The notes beneath the pieces were generated by a model, which did not search any database, was not told the DNA's origin, and saw only the letters and a program-made list of their open reading frames with translations. The position numbers were made by a program, and so were the translations under genes. Below, piece by piece: positions 54,891 to 64,000 of a stretch of DNA of 64,000 bases. The DNA lies in contig CAWIMY010000007.1 of NCBI GenBank assembly GCA_963837355.1, positions 124,001 through 188,000 of the forward strand, read 5' to 3'. This DNA comes from Aureispira sp963837355. Lineage in GTDB: Bacteria; Bacteroidota; Bacteroidia; Chitinophagales; Saprospiraceae. Numbering within the stretch: position 1 is the stretch's first letter; every line of letters starts with the position of its first letter.

Positions 54891-55448
54891 TTAGAGCTTT
54901 TCGCAAATGTGAACGAAAGCAGGGGGAACATTTAACATGATAAAATCAATTTCCATGTTGTTGAAAATGCGTTCGTAGCGTTTTTTGGCAACCATAGAAT
55001 AGTGGAGCTGTATGTATTTGCTGCCTTTTTTGAGGTATTTGTGCGCCTCTATGATAATGTCGTCCTCGGGGATAATAACAAAGGGAATAGCAGAAATGAC
55101 GGCATCGGCCTGTTCGAAACCCGCTTGGCGGATGTAATCGCCCAATTTCTTAGCATCATCGTTAATCAAGGTAATGCGGGGATCGTGGCCGTATTTATTT
55201 TGTAGTTCTTGAAAAAACTCATCGTTGATCTCAAAACACAATAACTTTGCATCGGGTGCCATTTTTCGTAGAAGTTGCTTTGTAATTGGCCCATCACCAG
55301 CACCCAATTCTACGATACACTTAGCAGTTGTAAAGTCAATGTGCTTGCTCTTCGTCATTGCTTTACTAAGGAATTGAGAAGATCGAGAGAAGGTTCCCAC
55401 TTCTTTAAAATGTTTAATTCCTTGTATAAAAAATTTAATAGCACCCAT
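54891..55448 (-). CDS. SAM-dependent methyltransferase, phospholipid N-methyltransferase-like
   Basis: This 185-residue class I methyltransferase has motif I in CIVELGAGDGPITKQL, an acidic second motif LLCFEINDEF, and ADAVISAIPFVIIPEDD. The last, with an N-terminal FSRSSQFLSKAM, resembles PmtA-type phospholipid N-methyltransferases, which make phosphatidylcholine precursors. rRNA dimethyltransferase-like enzymes share the fold but usually have longer C-termini. It is a single gene, and its substrate is uncertain. Confidence 0.78.
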   Translation of the reverse strand: MGAIKFFIQGIKHFKEVGTFSRSSQFLSKAMTKSKHIDFTTAKCIVELGAGDGPITKQLLRKMAPDAKLLCFEINDEFFQELQNKYGHDPRITLINDDAKKLGDYIRQAGFEQADAVISAIPFVIIPEDDIIIEAHKYLKKGSKYIQLHYSMVAKKRYERIFNNMEIDFIMLNVPPAFVHICEKL

Positions 55449-55945
55449 GTGGTTGATGTTTATTTGTAGAAGGCAGGATTACCTTTGGTATTCTAGGTTC
55501 GTTCTTATAGTCTAACCTAGCAACCAATTAGCCGAGCAAGTTGTTTACAAGAAAATTCAAGAACACGCCTATTCCTATCCAAATGTTATTGATACGGTTA
55601 AGAAATGATGATAAGTCTTTGCACAGACTTGGCAAAAATAAGCTATAATTTTGCTTTTCAGCAACAAAGTCTAGTTTTTTTAACAGCCATAAGGTGGAAC
55701 AAGGTTCCTTTTGTGGCTAGAAGTAGCCTTCTTTTTATTGGAAGAGGGCGTAGAAAAAGAGGAAGCCACCTTGCTATTGGAAGAGGGAGTAGTGATCAAA
55801 AGCGCTTGCACATAGTCTAAGATCAAAAGTAAGGCGGGCCTCAAAACAGCCTAAGAGTCCAATTAAATAGTATCTTGCAGCGTTTTTTAGCACCATTATT
55901 AAAAGATGGAAGCTTGTCTGTCAATCACCCAACTATATTTAAGGT
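55449..55945. other. intergenic region, possibly decayed gene end
   Basis: This 497-base region contains a short frame (about 55690-55818) reading WLEVAFFLLEEGVEKEEA, then TLLLEEGVVIKSACT, with the near-repeat TATTGGAAGAGGG at two places. It has no start codon or recognisable family. The rest is A/T-rich with nothing supported. Confidence 0.35.
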
Positions 55946-56365
55946 ATGAAAGTAGAACACATCGGCATCGCCGTCAAAACATTGGCATCTAGCAACGCCC
56001 TATTTGCTAGTTTATTTGGGCAAGAAGCCTACAAAGTAGAAGAAGTGGCCTCGGAAGGCGTGGCGACTTCCTTTTTTCGTTGCGGCGCTACCAAAATCGA
56101 GTTATTGGAAGCCACCAATGAAAACAGCGCTATTGCCAAGTTTATCGCCAAGCGCGGCGAGGGCATTCATCACATTGCTTTTGAGGTAGAAGACATTAGA
56201 GCAGAGATGAAACGCTTGGCAGGAGAGGGGTTTACGTTACTACAAACTGAACCCAAACGTGGGGCAGATAATAAATTAGTCTGCTTCTTGCATCCTAAAT
56301 CTACCAATGGAGTACTGATTGAGCTGTGTCAAGAACGACCTGCTGATGACCAAACGCCTACTTGA
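55946..56365 (+). CDS. mce: methylmalonyl-CoA epimerase
   Basis: This 139-residue vicinal-oxygen-chelate-fold enzyme epimerises (2R)- and (2S)-methylmalonyl-CoA in propionate and odd-chain metabolism. Metal and catalytic motifs are VEHIGIAV (His), FFRCGATKIELLE (Glu), GIHHIAFEVEDI (His) and GVLIELCQ (Glu). The length fits the family. The following TauE-like gene starts 30 bases downstream. Confidence 0.92.
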   Translation: MKVEHIGIAVKTLASSNALFASLFGQEAYKVEEVASEGVATSFFRCGATKIELLEATNENSAIAKFIAKRGEGIHHIAFEVEDIRAEMKRLAGEGFTLLQTEPKRGADNKLVCFLHPKSTNGVLIELCQERPADDQTPT

Positions 56366-56395
56366 TCCTTCTCACTTACATTTTAGTTTGTTATT

Positions 56396-57172
56396 ATGAG
56401 TCTTTCTGTACTACTTATTGTTATAATAGGAGGAGTTTTTGCTGGATTTGTGACTACTTTAGCTGGTTTGGGATCTGTTCTTACCTTGTATATTCTTATA
56501 GAAGTAGTAGGCCTAGATGGTGATGTTGCTAATGGTACCAATCGATTGGGGATTATGGCGATGTCGCTCATTGCCGTGCCTACTTTTTATAAGGGCGGGC
56601 ACTTGAACGTGCGGAAAAGCTGGCCTATTTTATTGGCGCTTTTTGTAGGATCGGTTGGGGGTGTTTTTTTGGCGGTTAGTATTGATAATGCTGCTTTCAA
56701 ACAAGTGTTTCGTTATCTTTTGATTGTCATGTTGTTTGTGGTACTCATTGACCCCAAGAAATGGATTCGAGATACCGATACCAATCATAAAATGAGTTAT
56801 TGGGTGCTTCCTGTCTTAGTGGCCATAGGGTTTTATGCAGGGTTTATACAAGTGGGAACCAGTGTCTTACTCGTGGTGTTTTTGGCTTTGGTAGGTAAAT
56901 ATAGCTTGGTAGATGCTAGTGGCATCAAACTGACGGCATTCGCTTTGTATTCGACGGTTTGTATTGCCGTATTTGCCTATAATGATAAGATCGCTTGGCA
57001 ATTGGGTGGGGCGCTTGCCATTGGAGAGGGGATTGGCGGGTACATCGCGGCGCGAGTAGCGACTACCTACCCCAAAGCAAACAGCGTGGTGCGTTATTTA
57101 TTAATCTCTGTGTTGATTGTGGCAATCATACAAATGTTTGAGCTGTACAGCTATTTCCTGCCTGCTACTTAA
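56396..57172 (+). CDS. TauE/SafE-family membrane exporter
   Basis: This 258-residue membrane protein of the sulfite-exporter TauE/SafE (DUF81) family has about eight transmembrane segments. The start VIIGGVFAGFVTTLAGLGSVLTL and GTNRLGIM are characteristic, and the second half repeats the fold (GFYAGFIQVGTSVLLVVFLAL ... ASGIKLTAFALYST). It probably moves anions such as sulfite or organosulfonates; the substrate is not known here. It is probably co-transcribed with mce. Confidence 0.85.
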   Translation: MSLSVLLIVIIGGVFAGFVTTLAGLGSVLTLYILIEVVGLDGDVANGTNRLGIMAMSLIAVPTFYKGGHLNVRKSWPILLALFVGSVGGVFLAVSIDNAAFKQVFRYLLIVMLFVVLIDPKKWIRDTDTNHKMSYWVLPVLVAIGFYAGFIQVGTSVLLVVFLALVGKYSLVDASGIKLTAFALYSTVCIAVFAYNDKIAWQLGGALAIGEGIGGYIAARVATTYPKANSVVRYLLISVLIVAIIQMFELYSYFLPAT

Positions 57173-57194
57173 ATAAGTCTCTATTTTTTTCTAA

Positions 57195-57236
57195 CACAAA
57201 ACAGCATTGGACATTCTTGTCCAATGCTGTTTTGTG
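57195..57236. terminator. strong bidirectional terminator
   Basis: A perfect stem of about 19 base pairs spans 57195-57236, with a four-base TTCT loop at 57214-57217. The inner arm is CAGCATTGGACA and its complement. It lies between the convergent TauE and prs genes. Confidence 0.88.
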
Positions 57237-57263
57237 CTTCAATAGAGTGAATAGGTTTATACC

Positions 57264-58197
57264 TTAAATGCGATCCACAAATAGCGCGGAAATAGAGCGG
57301 TTTTCGTGGACATTTCTGATGGCTCTAGAAAATAGCTTTGCTGCGGGAACTACTTTTATCTTAGAACAAGCCTGTTTGAGAGGAATGGTATCGGTGACGA
57401 CCATTTCGGTGAGCAAAGATTCCTCGATGCGCTGATAAGCGGGCCCAAAGTACGGGGTGGGTACAGTAAGCGCGCACGCTTTTTGCTCCTTGCTCCATTA
57501 ATATTTTTGCGGCTCTGCAAAGTGTCCCTGCTGTATCTACAATGTCATCTACTAAAATGACATCCTTCCCAACAACATCTCCAATAACCGTCATTTCGGC
57601 TACTTCGTTTGCTTTTTTACGATACTTGTCACAAATGACCAAGCCCGTCCCGAAGTGTTGGGCATAGGCTCTAGCGCGTTTGGTGCTGCCCACGTCAGGC
57701 GATGCAAAAATAACATTGCTGGTATCTTGTCGCTCCAAATGGTTGAAAAAGATCGCTTCGCTTTTGAGGTGATCCACAGGAATATCAAAAAAGCCCTGAA
57801 TTTGATCCGCATGCAAATCCATCGTCATAATGCGATTGGCTCCTGCCGCGATCAATAAATTAGCCAACAATTTGGCACCGATGGCCACCCTTGGGCGATC
57901 TTTTCGGTCTTGTCGTGCATACCCAAAGTAAGGAATAACTGCCGTAATATAGCCCGCAGAAGCACGCTTGGCGGCATCGATCATCAACAACAACTCCAAA
58001 ATATTGTCAGAAGGAGCAAAAGTAGATTGAATAAAGAAAACGTATTTGCCGCGAACAGATTCTTGAATGTTCGTCTGCATTTCGCCATCACTAAAGCGTT
58101 GCAAGACGACATCGCCCAAAGCTTGTCCATAAAAATCAGCGATTTTTTCTGCCAAATAACGCGTCCCAGTCCCTGAAAAGATTACAGTCTCGATCAT
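57264..58197 (-). CDS. prs: ribose-phosphate pyrophosphokinase (PRPP synthetase), frame interrupted near 57447
   Basis: It makes PRPP from ribose 5-phosphate and ATP, feeding purine, pyrimidine, His and NAD synthesis. The start ATG is at 58197 (MIETVIFSGTG). Motifs are RFSDGEMQTNIQESVRGKYVFFIQS, YFGYARQDRKDRPRV, MTMDLHADQIQGFFDIPVDHL, and the PRPP loop DVILVDDIVDTAGTL. After CTHPVL the frame shifts +1 at CTT-T-GGG (skipped T at 57447, minus strand). The next frame gives the true C-terminus: GPAYQRIEESLLTEMVVTDT, and later RAIRNVHENRSISALFVD. The corrected length is about 310 residues. As prs is normally essential, a simple loss is unlikely. A canonical promoter lies upstream. Confidence 0.95.
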
Positions 58198-58252
58198 GAT
58201 AATTGCACAATTAGTCGTAGGTGTGAGATAAAAGAAGGTGGAAAAGATGCGG

Positions 58253-58284
58253 CAAAGGTAGATAGATTTAAGCGGCTCCCCAAA
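58253..58284 (-). promoter_or_regulatory. canonical Bacteroidota promoter of prs
   Basis: On the minus strand TTTG (58281-58284), a 20-base spacer and TACCTTTG (58253-58260) match the consensus, 56 bases before the ATG. Confidence 0.75.
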
Positions 58285-58302
58285 GAATAGGCGAGTTTTG
58301 CA

Positions 58303-58332
58303 AAAAAGAAAAGAAGCCCCTAAAGGCTTCTT
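58303..58332 (-). terminator. terminator of the hypothetical secreted protein gene
   Basis: AAGAAGCC pairs with GGCTTCTT and is followed on the minus strand by TTTTCTTTTTT. It lies 66 bases after the stop at 58398. Confidence 0.72.
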
Positions 58333-58397
58333 AGTATATCGCGCATCAAAAATGCAAATTATTGAAAAAGAGTTAGATAAGTAAGGTGCTAGAACAA

Positions 58398-58937
58398 CTA
58401 CTTCCACATTTCTTCTCGCCAAGCATTATACAACTCCACAATTGTTAGTAATTCCTTTTTCTTGTATTTCTTCTGCGAAATCTCTTTCGCCAAATTTTCA
58501 TAATCCTTAAAATAGGCGGCTAGTTGCTTGTGAAAACGGCCATAATTAATAACCTCCATGCGGCCATCCCGTTCCAAAATCATCTCCGTATACCCTACCG
58601 ATTCAGTAGCATTATAAAATTCATAGACTTGGCACTTGCTGTTTTTGGGAGTGTGGCGCAGCATATATACCCAAACTCCTGCACGACTGTTGAAGGCAAA
58701 GAGCTTACTAATATAAACCAAATTGCCTGTTCCCCATTCCTTGATCTCATCAGGGCGATACTTTCTAATCATGCCTTGCCCGTCTTTGAAGTTGATTTCT
58801 ATAGAGTTAGCCGCAGGTGTCCCCATCATTACCTTGCCCGTTATCTTACGGTCAAATTGGTCAATAACGTAATCGTCTTGCGCCAAAGCAGCAAAAGTAG
58901 TAAGGAATAGAAAGAGTAAAACAAGAGTACATTTCAT
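58398..58937 (-). CDS. secreted hypothetical protein
   Basis: A signal peptide (MKCTLVLLFLFLTTFAALAQ, cleavage after residue 20) precedes about 160 residues. The mature start DDYVIDQFDRKITGKVMMG ... IEINFKDGQGMIRKYRPDEI is a pattern found in many uncharacterised Bacteroidota envelope proteins. The end is a Lys-rich helical region (EISQKKYKKKELLTIVELYNAW). The start ATG 58937 is chosen because the leader begins there. The function is unknown; it has its own terminator. Confidence 0.7.
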   Translation of the reverse strand: MKCTLVLLFLFLTTFAALAQDDYVIDQFDRKITGKVMMGTPAANSIEINFKDGQGMIRKYRPDEIKEWGTGNLVYISKLFAFNSRAGVWVYMLRHTPKNSKCQVYEFYNATESVGYTEMILERDGRMEVINYGRFHKQLAAYFKDYENLAKEISQKKYKKKELLTIVELYNAWREEMWK

Positions 58938-59894
58938 AGTAAAGAGAAGTTTTGTAGTAAAGGGAGCAACTTGTTGATAGAGGATAGCAAGAATCATCCA
59001 AACTATTGAGGAAAAAGACCAACGACACTACCAAAAGAGCAACCCAAAATTAGCATCTTATCAAGATACAACAACTTATTACAAATACCTTACCGTAATC
59101 TTACTGAAGAGTAGAAGGCTGTATTTCATTCTGTTAGATGTATTAAGTAGATGAAAATTGTTTAAATGGATTTAGAGATCAACAACAAAGATACTAGAAT
59201 TACCAAAAAATAGAACAAAAAAATCTTCTAATCAATTCTATGATTTATTTCGATATATAGAATGCTTTGCAAAAACTTAAACTTTAGAAGCTTATCAAGT
59301 GTTTAGCATGGAAGGTTGGTGGAAATTCTTTGTTGTTAATACGAAGTTAATGAGCCTAATATAATTGGAATGACTTTTTGGCTAATAGGGTTTAACCTTT
59401 GGAAATCAACTAGTTGGATGTATTTTAAAAACTATGGCAACAATAAGAACCTAAGTCGGCAAGAAAAAACATGGTATATTTGCGACAAAAAATTACCTTC
59501 GAGGAAAAATAGTATAAAAATGCAGTGCCCATCATTATGGTAGGGCGCGTATTTTTTTGCTTACTAATAGAGGTTATTACGAATGGGGTTGTATAGAGAT
59601 AAAAAGAGAGATTTTTTTTCACAACCGAGCTTGCGAGTTCACAAAGTAATCAAGGCAAAAATTTAGTTCATCCCGATTTTATCGGGATGGAGTCAATTTT
59701 TAACACTCGCGAAGCGATCTAGTTAGTTTGTACAGTGTACAGAGTTACTAGCTTAAGTGGGAGAAAAAGATCCTTTTTTCGCTGCAAAGCTATTCGTAAT
59801 AACCTCTAATAAGCAATCAATAACTTTGATTGTTGATCCCCACCTAATAAAATTGCTAATACAAGTTTAACCGTTACATCAAAACACATTTATT
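58938..59894. other. long A/T-rich intergenic region with a MITE-like element
   Basis: This stretch of about 960 bases has no supported gene; several short frames lack gene features. It contains the MITE-like element at 59570-59806, which itself includes a CATCCCGAT/ATCGGGATG hairpin near 59671-59693. No tRNA, CRISPR or riboswitch-like structure was recognised. Confidence 0.5.
59570..59806. mobile_element. MITE-like element, 15-bp terminal inverted repeats
   Basis: The ends GAGGTTATTACGAAT (59570-59584) and ATTCGTAATAACCTC (59792-59806) are perfect 15-base inverted repeats. The 237-base element is flanked on both sides by TA (59568-59569 and 59807-59808), consistent with a 2-base target duplication. 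The GAGGTTATT-type terminus resembles IS5-group ends, but no transposase frame fits inside. It is best read as a non-autonomous (MITE) insertion. Confidence 0.65.
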
Positions 59895-62800
59895 ATGCAG
59901 CAACATTTACGACACTGTAGTCGCTACACCAGATGGTTATCTGGAGCAATGCTAGCCCTACTGCTGTTCCTATTTCATTCGGAAAATCTCAACGCCGAAG
60001 GAACCGCACAAGTTATGCCCAATGCCGCGAATGGTACGGCCTTACAAGTTCGTTCTGGAATTGGATCAGGCCCTTATCGGGGGGCTCCTGTAGAGAACCG
60101 ACTAAAGATTTCTATTCTAGATAATACTATAGAGAATATTTATTTTGGGTTGCATGCTCGCGAGCGCGGCGGAACTGCCCCTGCGACAGATGGATTCTAT
60201 CGAATTATCGACCCTGCTGGAAACGTCGTTGTTGCTGCTACTCCTATTCCTACTGCGGGGGTAGGGTTTATTACTAATTATGCCCGTGCAGTAGCAGGGC
60301 CTAACATTGGTGGAGCGACACCGACAGGGTATACACCTATCTTATTTGATCCGACCATGAACGGAGATTACTACATAGAGCTTTATCCAGGCACCAATGC
60401 AGGCGCTACTTTAAGTCCGAATGAGATTTACTTTCCCTTCTTCGATTTTACGGTTGCTCGGACCAATAATACTAAATATCCAGGGCGCTTGAATTGCCAA
60501 CGCTGGAAATTTATCACGTTTGATCCTGCGGATCCCAATTTTGAGCCCGGTATTGGTTCTTCTTTTGACGGAGATTACTTATGCTTATACGATAGATAGC
60601 TCAGTCGTGCGCGTCAACTTTGAAGGTTTTCGCCCATTTGGTTATACCTTAGCCATGACAAAATACGGGATATACAATACAGGGAACTTCCGCGCTGACC
60701 GTGTTTCTGTGCACTCAGGAGAAACAGGGCCCCCCACTAAATAATGGATACAGAATTTTTGTATCTATACCCGATACCAGCCTCTTTAAAGTAACAGATC
60801 CTTCTATTGCGCCTGTCGCGCCTAGTGAGGTTTATGGATGTCCTGGAGATTATTACCTTCCGCTGTTTCTACCAGATGCAGGGGATGTTGCTATTTTATT
60901 GGACATGAATAATGATGGTATTTTCCAACTTAACAGTGCTGACCGCGTTTTGGAGCGCTATGATTTGGCGGCTGGTAGCCACGTTATTCGCTGGGATGGT
61001 TTGGATGGCTTAGGCAACCCTGTTTCTTTTGTCGCCACCTTCCAAGTACAAGTCGGTCTATATCGAGGGCGAACGAACGTGCCCATGCACGATGCAGAGT
61101 TGAATCCTAGGGGAATGTCGGTAAGAGGCCTCTTTCCTTCTAGAGGACTTCGAAAAATGTATTGGAACGATGCCTTACTAACCAATGTAGGGGCTTGTGG
61201 TACAGGAAATACACAACAACAAACGAGTAACGTGACGGGGGCAGGTTCTGTCAGCAATAATATGCTGGATGGACGCTTTGGCTTTGCTCACGCTTGGGAT
61301 GCTACGGCTACCTTTAATGTTCCCGCATCTTCTGTAGGCGGAGGTAGTTCTACACCTACTTTATTGTGTGATGATTTCGGAAATGCGCGAACGATTAATA
61401 CTTGGTTTTGGTCGTTTGATACTACCTCAGCGCCAGTTACTAGAAGGTTGCCTACTTGTGATAACGACAACGATGGTATCGCTGATACTGATGATTTAGA
61501 TGATGATAACGACGGTATTCCAGATTTAGTAGAACACGCGTCTGATCCATTATTAGACAGTGACAACGATGGTATCCCTAACTATTTAGATCCTACTTTC
61601 CCAGGGTTTATTGATAGTAATGGCGATGGTATCAATGATAATTTTGATGCCGATAAGGATGGTGTCATTAACTCCTTTGACTTAGATGCGGATAACGATG
61701 GTATTTTAGATATCGTAGAAGCGGGGGGAGTTGATATTGATGGGAATGGTTTGGTTGATGCCACTGCTGATGCCGATAGCGATGGGTGGTACGATCTTTA
61801 TGATCCTAGATTTTCCTATATAGGAACAGTTCCTTCTACTACAGGAACGCGTACTCATACGTCCCCTAATAATTGCCAAACAATAACTGGCCCTAGCCAT
61901 ACTATTACTTTCAACTCTGGAACAGTAGACGCTTCGGGCGATGTTACGATGACGTTCTTACTAGCAGGGGATTACGGTAACCGAGATACGGAAAACTTTT
62001 CATTGATTGGAGAAGGTGGAATTGATTTTGGAAATACCTTTAGCAAAAGAAATTCAAATAACATAGGATACAATGACTGTGATCCAGCTATGTTATTTAC
62101 TATAGTAATTCCACAACAGCGCTGGAATTTCTGGAATAATGATGGAGTCGTAACTATTATTTTGCAAGCTAACGGTAACGTTAACACTACTTGTCCCAGT
62201 ACTTCTTGTATTTCTAATACGCAAGTAACGTACAATTATGACATCAACGAATGTAGTGTTGATCCTGCTCCTGCGCATGCTATCAGTGTGAATTCAGGAA
62301 CAGTGGATGTAGCCTCTAATGTTACCTTCAATTTTAGCATAGCAGGAGATTACGGTGATCCAACCAAAAGCTTTACCCTACGAGGGGAAGGCGGAACGGC
62401 TATCGGCGGTACCTTTACCCGCCTGAATTCTGATAATCCTACTTATAGCAGTTGTGGAACCACTCCTATGAATTTCTCGGTAACGATTCCCTTGGCGGAT
62501 TGGAACCTATGGAATAATGATGGAGTCGTTGATATTACGTTACAAGCTAATGCTAATGTAATTAACTGTAGTAATACCTCTTGTATTACCAACATAGAAC
62601 TCTTCAATCAAACGCCATTAGGCACTGCCATTGCTAACCTTAACAGCGATGGTGATTTAATAGAAGACTACCTAGATTTAGATTCGGACAACGATGGTAT
62701 TCCTGATGTTGTCGAAGCAGGTGGAACGGATGTTAATGGTGATGGTAGAATTGATAATTATACCGATACAGATGATGATGGACACGCGGACGTAGTGGAC

Positions 62801-64000
62801 GGCGATGTTGGAAACGACGGTATCTCTGAAAACCTAGCTAATGTTTCTATTCTAACAGGCCCCGATGCCAACAACGACGGTGTTCCTGACAGCTACGTGC
62901 GTTTAGATACAGACGGCGATGGTCGCTTAGATTATATAGATTTGGATTCCGACAATGACGGTATTCCTGATGTAGTCGAAGCAGGGGGAACGGATACCAA
63001 TGGCGATGGTCGTGCAGATGCCTACGCCGATTTGGACAACGATGGGTTCAACGATGTTGTTGATGGTGATCCTACCAATGCTTTGGCCTTGGCCGATGAC
63101 AGCCCCGCTGCCAACACAAACAATGCGGAAACCTTAACAGGGGTAGATACGAACAACGATGGCCGCCCAGACAGTTATCCCAACGATGACTTTGATGGAG
63201 ATGGTATTAGAAACCAACTGGATTTAGATTCGGATGGAGATGGCCTTTTAGACATTACAGAAGCAGGCGGAACAGATGCGGATAGAGATGGTCAAGAAGA
63301 CTTATTTGCCGATTTGGACAACGATGGTTTCAACGATGTGGTTGATGGCGATCCCACCAATGCTTTGGCACCAGGAAATGACTTGCCAGGCTCTAACACG
63401 CCTTCTGCTACTACCTTAACGGCTACGGATACGAACAACGATGGTCGTCCAGATAGCATTATTAATGACAATGCCGACGGAGACAATAACCATAATTTCT
63501 TGGATATTGATGCTGATAACGATGGTATTGTTGATAACACAGAAGGACAAGAAACCGCTAATTACATTGCCCCAGTAGGGACCGATACAGACGGTGACGG
63601 GATTGATGCGGCTTATGATGCCGATGATTCGGCCTTTGGGTCTATTGGTTCAGGGGTCTTCCCCAACAACCAAGACGGAGCTGATAATCCCGATTATTTG
63701 GATACAGATTCGGATAACGACAATGAAACGGATGCGATAGAAGGACACGATACCAATGGCGATGGAATCGTCAATGGAGCGGATAGTCCTAATGCCAATA
63801 CAGGAGTATCTGGTGGTAACGCCGATAGTGATGGCGATGGTTTGTTTGATGGATGGGACAACAATACGGCTAGCACAGATGCTACCAATGGTGGCCTCAA
63901 TCCAAATAGCCACCCTGATGTAGATATTCCCCTCACAGGAGAAAGAGACTGGAGAGAGTTGTTCTGTGTCGATACCGATGGCGATGGTATTTGTAACCTC
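59895..64000 (+). CDS. giant TSP3-repeat adhesin, C-terminus outside window, two frame interruptions
   Basis: The gene starts at ATG 59895 with a signal peptide (SGAMLALLLFLFH ... NAEG) and continues past the window end, over 1,360 codons once corrected. The N-terminal half is rich in Gly and Asn. Then come many thrombospondin type-3 calcium loops (DNDNDGIADTDDLDDDNDGIPD and similar). Between them are two related roughly 110-residue beta domains (SGTVDASGDVTMTFLLAGDYG; SGTVDVASNVTFNFSIAGDYG). Two +1 frame changes are needed: at TAC-TTA-TGC (about 60579-60582) and at a run of six C (60730-60735). It is a probable T9SS-exported surface adhesin, of the kind linked to gliding or prey contact in this phylum. 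Confidence 0.82.

Noticed and set aside
54511..54931. Two short minus-strand frames after fadD
   Set aside because: They overlap each other and the end of the methyltransferase gene, and show no conserved features.
55605..55820. Frame upstream of mce
   Set aside because: Low-complexity Arg/Gly content from a near-repeat; a different frame in the same place looks more protein-like but lacks a start.
58998..59569. Possible RNA gene or riboswitch in the A/T-rich gap
   Set aside because: No cloverleaf, conserved aptamer or strong hairpin with a T-tract could be recognised by eye.

Overview
The window looks like a chromosomal segment from a Bacteroidota bacterium. Three lines of evidence point there. 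First, four promoters fit the Bacteroidota consensus TTTG-N19/20-TAnnTTTG. Second, several large secreted proteins end in type IX secretion (T9SS) sorting domains of the form xVYPNP. Third, many families are typical of the phylum (DUF2490, DUF2147, DUF3810, DUF4349, a second LpxD-like protein, MtfA-like). The long leucine-rich-repeat proteins, the fatty acid desaturase and the giant calcium-repeat adhesin suggest a marine Saprospirales-type organism. That finer placement is inference. I see no rRNA, tRNA, CRISPR array, prophage or intact insertion sequence.

Layout. 1-9.4 kb: a truncated secreted protein, a DUF2490 protein, lipoprotein-type carbonic anhydrase, recN, the purKE operon, a fatty acid desaturase, a YiaA/B-like membrane protein and a universal stress protein. 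9.5-13.2 kb: two paralogous LRR proteins in tandem. 13.2-24 kb: an ABC ATPase, a Vat/CatB-like acetyltransferase, recJ, a secreted endonuclease/phosphatase-family protein, a lipoprotein hydrolase coupled to an outer-membrane protein, a low-molecular-weight phosphatase, fabG, an lpxD-like gene and a DUF2147 gene. 24-33.5 kb: odhB (E2), asnB plus a sugar epimerase, a T9SS gene remnant, small envelope genes, recG and superoxide dismutase. 33.6-41.4 kb: DUF3810, a secreted dikinase-like protein, a RadC/JAB protein and a tandem triplication of an Rpn-type nuclease gene. 41.5-47.4 kb: lpdA, DUF4349, a ParA/ribbon-helix-helix pair and a helical repeat protein. 47.6-64 kb: a 2.9-kb T9SS surface protein, lipid genes (fadD, a phospholipid-methyltransferase-like gene), methylmalonyl-CoA epimerase, a TauE exporter, prs, a small MITE-like element and a giant TSP3-repeat adhesin that runs off the end.

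Two themes stand out. (1) At least nine genes, including the normally essential prs as well as recN and recG, are interrupted by a single-base frame change. Eight of the nine clear events outside the Rpn tails are +1, and in six of those the extra base can be read as a T. Uncorrected sequencing indels are the most likely explanation, but the sites are listed because a frameshifting alternative can be tested. (2) The most unusual protein is at 35.2-37.7 kb. It is an apparently exported polypeptide with a phosphohistidine-type domain followed by a PEP/pyruvate-dikinase-type ATP-binding domain, the order seen in glucan water dikinases, and it ends in a T9SS sorting domain.
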